Positions 14,788 to 20,392 of a stretch of DNA of 20,392 nucleotides are shown one piece after another. Within the stretch, counting starts at the first letter, position 1; every line of letters begins with the position of its first letter. Origin of the DNA: Prevotella sp. CAG:1320 (GTDB lineage Bacteria; Bacteroidota; Bacteroidia; Bacteroidales; Bacteroidaceae); NCBI GenBank assembly GCA_000435635.1, contig FR882140.1, positions 3,684 to 24,075 on the forward strand, given 5' to 3'. The position numbers and the translations under genes are program-made. Under the pieces are notes generated by a model that saw nothing but the letters and a program-made list of their open reading frames with translations, ran no database searches and had not been told where the DNA came from.

Positions 14788-17337
14788 TCAGAACGACATG
14801 TCGAATCCGAAGCGGATGCCCCACTTGTCTGCCCCGTAGTTTTCCAGGTAAGTGATACGCCTTACGTACTCCACGGAGAAGAAGTTGAAGATGTTGTGCA
14901 CGCCGGCCACTATCTCCCAATAGGGTTGGTTGCTCATCACGTGACCCGCGGAGGGGAACTGGTAGAGCGCCGCGTCTCCCTGGTTTTGCGGCAAGAAGGG
15001 GTTGTTCTTGTCGGTGAGCGTGCCCCAAAGCCCCTTCACGGCTATATACTCGCGCCAGTGCAAGTGCTTGAGCAGGGGAACGCGGTTGAAAAGCTTGCCG
15101 TTCAGGTCCCACGCCACGCTCCAGAACACCTGCCTGTCGTTGAGGAACTCCCAGTCCCTGAGCAGGTTGAAAGAGTTATCGTGCTCGAAGTAAGACAGGT
15201 TGATGGGCGGCAGGAGCAGCATGGGGAAAGGCACCTTGTTCCACTGCGCCTGGCCATAGACATTGATGTCCAGGTAGCCGAAACTGCCCAGCCACTGGCG
15301 CTTGTAGAAGCCCAGCGTGGTGGTATTGCTCTCAAACTCACCGCCCAAGAAGCGATTCAATCCCATGGTGTGGCTGACATAGTATTCCGGGCTGTCGAGA
15401 TTGACGGGTATCCTTTGCTGCTTGGTGTTGACATAGGTCACGCCCGGATTATAGGTAATGCCCGCGCTGGCCTCCGTGCGGCGTATCTTCTTCACCTCCA
15501 CGCCATCCAGCCTGATGTAGTGCAGGTTGCCTGCCGTCTCGTTGCTCTCCGTCTGCAGCCCGGCGTTGAAGCGCAGTCCCCAGTCAGTCTCGTAGATGAA
15601 GGAGAGTTTCTGGCGGTTGTAGAAATACATCTCGTCTTGCGTGGAGGAGCGCAGGGTCATGAAGATGTTGTCCTTGTTGTGCATCAAGTTCACGTCGGAG
15701 GGAGAGCCCACGTCGTAAGTGCTCTCGAACACGATGTTCCGCTGCGGGAACTCGAAGGGGCTGTTCTTTTTCTTGTTCAGCGAATAAGTAAGCTGGCCGC
15801 CATAATACCAGTTGTCGCTCTTGGTGCCATAGCCCACGAAGCCGTCCAGGAAGAGGTGGGGATTGAGCGCGGCCATGGTGCGTCCCGCCAAGCGCAGGCG
15901 TATGCCGTCCACATAGTTCTTGGAGAGAAACGTGTTCACGGGGCCGAAGTCAAACTTGCTGGGGTTGCCGGGCTTGCTGGTCTCCACGTAGTTCTCCATC
16001 AGCACCTTGACGCCCGTGATGATCCAGCCGAAGCCTTTTGAGCTTTCCAGGCGGTGGATGAACTGATCCATGGAGGACTCACTCTCGGTCAGGCGCACCG
16101 CCCGGTACTGGTTCCAGAAATCGTTGTCGCGGTTCATCGCGTCGACGTCATGCTTCACCTTGGCCTTTCCCCGGAAGTAGGCCTTGGGTATTTCCTCAAA
16201 GGAATAGTTGCTCATGCGGGTGCTCCTCACCACCAAGAGGTCTTGCAAGAGATCCACGGCATGCAGCTCGGCCACCATATCGTCCTGTGTCAACACCCAC
16301 TCGCCGTTGTCCAGCTTAGTGTACTCCAACTCTATGCGCATGTTGTCCACCCAATTCACGTCGGAGTTGTGAGGCATATAGAGACCGCATTTCTTCACGT
16401 GCAGGGTGCTGTCCGCCAACACATACAGCTCCCCACGGAAGCCGAAGTCTTGCGAGTTGGCAGGGATGAACTGCAGGTGATAGCACCGGTCGCGCCCCAC
16501 GTAAACCGTGTCCTCTATATAGAAATGGTAGAAGGAGATGGCCGTGCGCCCTATGGGCGACACGAACTGGTATTGCAGCAAGCGGATATAGTCATCATAG
16601 AGGTCTACGTCGGTGAATATCTCCTTGAGCATGGTGTTGAGCATCTCACCCGTCTGTATCACCTTGCCGATGCCCGAGCTTTGCTGCCCCTTGATGATGT
16701 CTTTCTCGGAGCGCGGCTCCTTGCGGTATACATGCTGGGTCACCGTCTCGTCCACCGAGAGGGGCAGGGTCAGCTTGTTGTTCCAGGGAGAAAGCTCCAC
16801 CTGGTCCAGCATGTAGTCACGCTTGCTGAAGAACTTGTTGTCCAGCTGCTCGGGCTTGATGTCATTCAGGGCGAGCGTCAGCTTCTGGTACTTGTCATAT
16901 TGGTAGTAGTCATAATTCTCCAGCGTGGTGCGCTTCTTGGCGGCAATCACCCGTCTCATCAGCTCCACGGCGGGGTTGTTCTTGCGGCTATACCTACCCC
17001 GCTTCGACCTCACCACCACCTCCTTGAGCGACTTGCTGTCTTCCCGCAACTTCACCAGCAAGTCTTGCTCGTCGGCCTTCACCTTGAACTTCTTCGACTT
17101 ATAACCCACCGCGCTCACGGTCACCTCCCATCCGTTGTGACGCTCTATAGAGAAGCGCCCCTGGCCGTCGGCAGACACGGCGATGTATCTCCCCTTGTAG
17201 GAGACACTGGCGTTAGGGACCGCCACCCCGTCGGAATCCACCACCCTGCCCCTTAGCACATCTTGCGCCAAGGAGGGCAGCACGGAGGCCAACAGCAACC
17301 CTATTGAGATGAACGTTACTCTTAAGAATCTATCCAT
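14788..17337 (-). CDS. DUF5686 outer-membrane protein with CarboxypepD-reg-like domain
   Basis: The 849-residue protein has a signal peptide (MDRFLRVTFISIGLLLASVLPSLAQ). An N-terminal carboxypeptidase-regulatory-like beta-sandwich follows at about 27-112 (LRGRVVDSDGVAVPNASVSYKG ... VSAVGYKSKKFKV), and then a long DUF5686 region with many amphipathic strands ending GIRFGFDMSF. A terminal Phe is typical of outer-membrane barrels. The architecture resembles TonB-dependent-receptor-like proteins without the plug. Function unknown. The ATG at 17335-17337 begins the signal peptide; the frame is open 42 nt farther but the -7 box at 17357-17364 argues against that. It is convergent with the peptidase operon and divergent from the lipid operon (98-bp gap). 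Confidence 0.88.
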   Translation of the reverse strand: MDRFLRVTFISIGLLLASVLPSLAQDVLRGRVVDSDGVAVPNASVSYKGRYIAVSADGQGRFSIERHNGWEVTVSAVGYKSKKFKVKADEQDLLVKLREDSKSLKEVVVRSKRGRYSRKNNPAVELMRRVIAAKKRTTLENYDYYQYDKYQKLTLALNDIKPEQLDNKFFSKRDYMLDQVELSPWNNKLTLPLSVDETVTQHVYRKEPRSEKDIIKGQQSSGIGKVIQTGEMLNTMLKEIFTDVDLYDDYIRLLQYQFVSPIGRTAISFYHFYIEDTVYVGRDRCYHLQFIPANSQDFGFRGELYVLADSTLHVKKCGLYMPHNSDVNWVDNMRIELEYTKLDNGEWVLTQDDMVAELHAVDLLQDLLVVRSTRMSNYSFEEIPKAYFRGKAKVKHDVDAMNRDNDFWNQYRAVRLTESESSMDQFIHRLESSKGFGWIITGVKVLMENYVETSKPGNPSKFDFGPVNTFLSKNYVDGIRLRLAGRTMAALNPHLFLDGFVGYGTKSDNWYYGGQLTYSLNKKKNSPFEFPQRNIVFESTYDVGSPSDVNLMHNKDNIFMTLRSSTQDEMYFYNRQKLSFIYETDWGLRFNAGLQTESNETAGNLHYIRLDGVEVKKIRRTEASAGITYNPGVTYVNTKQQRIPVNLDSPEYYVSHTMGLNRFLGGEFESNTTTLGFYKRQWLGSFGYLDINVYGQAQWNKVPFPMLLLPPINLSYFEHDNSFNLLRDWEFLNDRQVFWSVAWDLNGKLFNRVPLLKHLHWREYIAVKGLWGTLTDKNNPFLPQNQGDAALYQFPSAGHVMSNQPYWEIVAGVHNIFNFFSVEYVRRITYLENYGADKWGIRFGFDMSF

Positions 17338-17356
17338 TTTACCTTGAAGTTGAACG

Positions 17357-17364
17357 CGAAGATA
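17357..17364 (-). promoter_or_regulatory. Putative -7 element for the DUF5686 gene
   Basis: The minus strand reads TATCTTCG, 20 bp upstream of the chosen ATG. No clear TTTG at normal spacing was found. Confidence 0.35.
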
Positions 17365-17394
17365 ATACAATAAGCGCAATTTAAGAGAAAACTC

Positions 17395-17426
17395 TTTGGA
17401 AATTTGCGTTTTTTCTCTTAATTTTG
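17395..17426 (+). promoter_or_regulatory. Promoter of the inositol-lipid-type operon
   Basis: TTTG (17395-17398), 20-bp spacer, TAATTTTG (17419-17426): a full match to the Bacteroidetes consensus. The -7 box ends 9 bp before the pgpA-like ATG, so the 5' UTR would be only a few nucleotides. Confidence 0.7.
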
Positions 17427-17435
17427 CAGACTGTT

Positions 17436-17957
17436 ATGAATAACAAGGAGAATTTGCGTAATGAGCGGCCACCGCTCTTACCCGCGCTGATCGGCTCAGG
17501 CTTTGGCAGTGGTTTCTTCCCTTGGGGGCCAGGAACGGCAGGCTCCCTGCTGGCCATAGCTTTGTGGTGGATGATGGGACAATGGCTCTTCACCGACACG
17601 GAGTCTCTCTCGATGGCCACCACGGCCTGCGTTATCGGCTTCACCATCTTGGGCGTTTGGGCCACCGCCCAACTGCGTCCCTATTGGGGAGAAGATCCCT
17701 CGAAGGTTGTAGTGGACGAGATGGTGGGCATGTGGATACCCCTCTCCTTGTTTTCGCCCGCCGAACATCCCCTGTGGATACTGGCCGCGCTGATACTATT
17801 TCGTTTCTTCGATATCGTAAAGCCCTTAGGCATCAAATGGCTAGACCGCAAGCAGGGACCATTCTGGGTCATGGCCGACGACATCTTGGGCGGAGTCTAT
17901 GCCGCCGCCTCGCTCATCGCGTTACGCATCATTCTCGCCCTCTCTCTCGGACAATAA
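17436..17957 (+). CDS. PgpA-family membrane phosphatase (possible phosphatidylinositol-phosphate phosphatase)
   Basis: The 173-residue inner-membrane protein belongs to the phosphatidylglycerophosphatase A family. Seen: GFGSGFFPWGPGTAGS near residues 22-37 and the acidic motif VVVDEMVGMWIP near 88-99, both family hallmarks, plus several hydrophobic helices (ILAALILFRFFDIVKPLGI). The ATG at 17436 is used; the frame opens earlier only through a TTG inside the promoter -7 box. In a classical pathway it would dephosphorylate phosphatidylglycerophosphate. Next to a CDP-alcohol phosphotransferase and an AUR1-like enzyme it more likely dephosphorylates phosphatidylinositol phosphate, as reported for the homologous Bacteroides cluster. 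Its stop codon overlaps the next start by one base (TAATG). Confidence 0.88.
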   Translation: MNNKENLRNERPPLLPALIGSGFGSGFFPWGPGTAGSLLAIALWWMMGQWLFTDTESLSMATTACVIGFTILGVWATAQLRPYWGEDPSKVVVDEMVGMWIPLSLFSPAEHPLWILAALILFRFFDIVKPLGIKWLDRKQGPFWVMADDILGGVYAAASLIALRIILALSLGQ

Positions 17958-18373
17958 TGGCTATGGGAAAAATAAAGAAAGAGCTTTATACCTTTGGCAA
18001 AGCGGAATGCACGGCATCAGCGGCATCGGTAGTGGATTTCGGCCTGGCGTTCCTGCTCTCCGACATACTGATGGTTTGGTATGCCTTAGCCAATGCCATC
18101 GGAGTAGTGGCAGGCGGAGTGACCAACTGCTGCCTAAACTATCGCTATGTATTCCAGCATGGACAAAGAAAAAAAAGAAGCATCGCCTGGAGATACTTCG
18201 TGGTATGGGGCGTGAGTTGGGCTCTCAACACCTTTGGCACTTTCGCCTTGACGGAATTCATCCGCCATTCCATGCACGAGAACCTGCATTACTTCATCCC
18301 CAAATGTGTCGTGGCATTCCTTGTGGCCGTGCTCTTCAACTATCCCGCCCAACACCATTTCGTCTTCAAATAA
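17957..18373 (+). CDS. GtrA-like four-helix membrane protein
   Basis: The 138-residue integral membrane protein has four predicted helices: about 16-36, 40-60, 80-100 and 113-133. Family features are the ASVVDFGLAFLLSD first helix, the CCLNYRYVF segment after helix two, and the C-terminal FNYPAQHHFVFK. GtrA proteins are thought to flip polyprenyl- or lipid-linked sugars or otherwise support lipid-carrier transport; the role here is inference. It starts at 17957 in the TAATG overlap with the phosphatase gene and is followed by an 8-bp-spaced phosphotransferase gene, so all four products are probably made together. Confidence 0.87.
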   Translation: MAMGKIKKELYTFGKAECTASAASVVDFGLAFLLSDILMVWYALANAIGVVAGGVTNCCLNYRYVFQHGQRKKRSIAWRYFVVWGVSWALNTFGTFALTEFIRHSMHENLHYFIPKCVVAFLVAVLFNYPAQHHFVFK

Positions 18374-18380
18374 ACCAAAC

Positions 18381-19013
18381 ATGAATTACAGGGACTACTT
18401 ACAAAAAATCATTTACCATGTCATCAATCCCCTCATAAGGGGCATGATCAAAATGGGCGTCACGCCCAACATCGTCACAGCCATAGGCTTCCTGGGGAAC
18501 TGCATAGCCACGGGCTTCTTCCTTTACGCGGCTCTCCACGTGGAGGAAACAAGCTACGTGGGCTGGGGAGGAGTTATCATCCTGGCGGCAGGCTTGTTTG
18601 ACATGATGGACGGGCGACTTGCCCGCCTGGGTAATATGTCGAGCACTTTTGGCGCTTTATGGGATTCCACCCTCGACCGCTATAGCGAACTGGTGACACT
18701 TTTCGGTATCGCCATATACTTCTCGCAGGCAGGATGGTTCTGGATGGGCGTTATCACCTTTGCCGCAATGGTTGGCTCGGTCATGGTAAGCTATGTACGC
18801 GCCCGGGCTGAAGGACTGGACATAGAATGCAAAGTAGGCGTGATGCAACGTCCCGAAAGAGTCGTCGTAACAGCCCTGGGCACTATCATCGCCGGCTTTG
18901 GCGGAAATTTATGGTGGCTGGCCGGTGCCATGATTCTCATCGCCATACTGGCGAATCTTACGGCCTTCTGGCGCATCGCCCACTGCTATCAAGTTCTGAA
19001 AGGACGCAAATGA
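18381..19013 (+). CDS. CDP-alcohol phosphatidyltransferase (candidate phosphatidylinositol-phosphate synthase)
   Basis: The 210-residue multi-pass membrane enzyme transfers a phosphatidyl group from CDP-diacylglycerol to an alcohol. The full active-site signature is visible: D77-G78..A81-R82........G91...D95...D99 within MMDGRLARLGNM and GALWDSTLDR. Another conserved stretch, YVRARAEGLDIECKVGVMQRPER, lies at about 143-165. The ATG at 18381 gives the family start MNYRDYLQKII; an upstream in-frame ATG lies inside the GtrA gene. The acceptor cannot be read directly. The context (PgpA-like phosphatase plus AUR1-like enzyme) favours inositol-1-phosphate over glycerol-phosphate or serine. The stop overlaps the next start as ATGA. 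Confidence 0.9.
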   Translation: MNYRDYLQKIIYHVINPLIRGMIKMGVTPNIVTAIGFLGNCIATGFFLYAALHVEETSYVGWGGVIILAAGLFDMMDGRLARLGNMSSTFGALWDSTLDRYSELVTLFGIAIYFSQAGWFWMGVITFAAMVGSVMVSYVRARAEGLDIECKVGVMQRPERVVVTALGTIIAGFGGNLWWLAGAMILIAILANLTAFWRIAHCYQVLKGRK

Positions 19014-19864
19014 CAAGCTTATACCTGATAGTTGCGTTCCTGGCATTGGCCGTTTGGCCCAAATCCAGGAAACTGGCATTACACTTCCTGCCCTGGGTTC
19101 TTTTTGCCGTCTGCTATGATTGCATGAGATTTTATCCCAATTACCTGGTAAACGACATTGACATTCAAGGGCTCTACGAAGCGGAAAAGTCTCTTTTCGG
19201 TATCACGGCGCAAAGCGCGCAAGAATTGGCCGCAGTAGCGGATGGATCTCACACCATGACACCATGCGAGTACTTCAGCGTACACCATTGCCCCGCGGCA
19301 GATTTCATGGCCGGCGTATTCTACCTCTGTTGGGTACCTGTGCCCATCGGTTTCGCCTTATACCTATATATATATAAGGAGTATGAGTGGTTCAAACGCT
19401 TCTCCTGGGCATTTTTAATCGTCAACCTCCTGGGGTTCGTTGGCTACTACATCCATCCGGCCTCCCCGCCCTGGTATGTGGCACAACACGGATTCACCCC
19501 CATTTTCAACACCCCGGGCAACACGGCCGCCTTGGGAAGGTGGGATGCCATGACAGGGCTGCCCATCTTCCATGCCCTCTACGGGAAAAACGCCAACGTG
19601 TTCGCCGCCGTGCCTAGCCTGCACGCCGCCTACATGCTTATCACCACCTTTTACGCCATTGCCAGTCGCAGAAAGATATCAATGGTTTTCATCTTCTCGA
19701 TTATCTGCCTGGGTATTTGGTGGACCGCTGTCTATACTGGGCACCATTACATCATCGACGTTTTGTTGGGCATCCTCACGGCGTTGGCAGGCGTTGCCTT
19801 ATGGGAAATCGTCTATCGCACGACGAGAAACAAGCAGTTGAGAAAGATCCACAAGCACGATTAG
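19010..19864 (+). CDS. AUR1-like PAP2 membrane enzyme (candidate inositol phosphorylceramide synthase)
   Basis: The 284-residue protein has about six transmembrane helices. Key motifs match fungal/protozoal AUR1 and bacterial relatives: HPASPPWYV at about 149-157, VPSLHAAY at 201-208 with His205, and TGHHYIIDVLLG with His246 and Asp250, the His/His/Asp triad of the PAP2 superfamily. AUR1 enzymes move phosphoinositol from phosphatidylinositol to ceramide, and Bacteroidetes make sphingolipids, so inositol phosphorylceramide is the probable product. A plain lipid phosphatase is the alternative. It overlaps the phosphotransferase stop by four bases (ATGA). A weak hairpin (AGCCT/AGGCT, 19863-19881) follows the stop but has a short T-tract. 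Confidence 0.87.
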   Translation: MTSLYLIVAFLALAVWPKSRKLALHFLPWVLFAVCYDCMRFYPNYLVNDIDIQGLYEAEKSLFGITAQSAQELAAVADGSHTMTPCEYFSVHHCPAADFMAGVFYLCWVPVPIGFALYLYIYKEYEWFKRFSWAFLIVNLLGFVGYYIHPASPPWYVAQHGFTPIFNTPGNTAALGRWDAMTGLPIFHALYGKNANVFAAVPSLHAAYMLITTFYAIASRRKISMVFIFSIICLGIWWTAVYTGHHYIIDVLLGILTALAGVALWEIVYRTTRNKQLRKIHKHD

Positions 19865-20392
19865 CCTCAAATCATTAGGCTTTGGTGAGATTGCCAAAGA
19901 GCTGCCATCAGGAAAGGGAAAGAAACCTGGGAGTGAACCAACTAACCGATTTGGATTTAAGGTTTTGGAGCCAAGTCGAAAAGGGCCAGCTGAAGCCCTT
20001 CCACCATTTCCACTGAATCCGTGACCTTGAGTCAGTAGATTCTCTGTGGGGGTAATTCCTCTTTGCTCCGCTAATTTATGCTTCCAAAAAGTATTGCTTG
20101 CTGTCGCCAAAAAGTATCCTTACTTATTTGGGCAACGCACCTATATTGAAATCGAAATTCACCAAGGAGACTCGGGCAAGTCACCTTACTTGCTTTTGCG
20201 GGCATCTGGCAATGCCTTCTCCGGACAGCATGCGGGAGGGGCGGAAAACCCTGACATTACTTATAAATTTAGTTGCCTTTCAGATGGAGTCCTGTCAATA
20301 TGCTCTCAGCATAGTTTTAGTATAACATAAAACAAAAGTCTTTATTTGAACGTGAGTTCGATGAATTTAGAATAAGGCAAGCTGTGTATCCA
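19865..20392. other. Unassigned region at the right edge
   Basis: I recognise no complete gene. Three open frames (plus strand 20046-20330 and 20098-20325; minus strand 19799-20110) overlap one another and carry no known motif. Seen: an 11-bp direct repeat CCAAAAAGTAT at 20084 and 20107, a looser repeat CCTTACTT...GGGCA at about 20118 and 20193, a hairpin AAGGGC/GCCCTT at 19981-20000, and AT-rich sequence after about 20250. The minus strand from 20392 reads WIHSLPYSKFIELTFK and stops at 20342-20344; this could be the C-terminus of a gene entering from the right, but 16 residues are too few to say. Confidence 0.4.

Noticed and set aside
16054..17256. 400-codon plus-strand frame opposite the DUF5686 gene (and a 381-codon frame at 14896-16041)
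   Set aside because: Antisense shadows of a clearly real gene. Composition is His/Val/Leu-rich, as expected from reversed codons, and no family motif is visible.
17522..17956. Upstream extension of the GtrA frame across the PgpA gene
   Set aside because: It reads the pgpA-like gene in the wrong frame, giving Arg/His-rich nonsense. The GtrA core starts at 17957 in a TAATG junction.
19799..20110. 103-codon minus-strand frame overlapping the end of the AUR1-like gene
   Set aside because: It overlaps a real gene by about 65 bp, has no motif, and competes with equally open plus-strand frames. Not enough to call a gene.

Overview
The window looks like a Bacteroidales chromosome, most probably Prevotellaceae or a close relative. 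The evidence is a type IX secretion pair (PorU, PorV), a DUF5686 outer-membrane protein, a Bacteroidia-type rplM-rpsI-rpsB-tsf operon, few Shine-Dalgarno sequences, and several promoters that fit the Bacteroidetes sigma-ABfr pattern (TTTG, 19-20 bp, TAnnTTTG or TAnnTTCG). Nothing marks a plasmid or phage.

Layout. 1-455 is the 5' part of enolase (minus strand). 456-948 holds the eno promoter and, upstream of it, a promoter/terminator-bounded stretch without any ATG that may be a small structured RNA. 949-6828 is a minus-strand operon: FAH-family hydrolase, porU, porV, ispF. 6851-6902 is a strong terminator closing the next operon, which is read rplM-rpsI-rpsB-tsf (9796 down to 6933) and starts with a folded leader of about 185 nt. 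9996-10398 is AT-rich with hairpins. 10399-11415 is a LacI-family regulator whose promoter carries a 14-bp perfect palindrome of PurR/LacI type, so it is probably autoregulated.

11416-12043 has no gene; it carries an orphan plus-strand terminator and a compound palindrome. 12044-14425 is a two-gene plus-strand operon for two exported proteins, an S41-type peptidase and a DUF4932-like protein with an HEFNH zinc motif. Between it and the convergent DUF5686 gene lie eleven 24-bp tandem repeats and a second compound palindrome (14435-14761).

17395-19864 is a tightly coupled four-gene plus-strand operon: PgpA-type phosphatase, GtrA-like membrane protein, CDP-alcohol phosphotransferase and an AUR1-like PAP2 enzyme. 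Together these resemble the inositol-phospholipid / inositol-phosphorylceramide cluster described in Bacteroides, but without an adjacent myo-inositol-phosphate synthase. The last 528 bases contain no gene I recognise.
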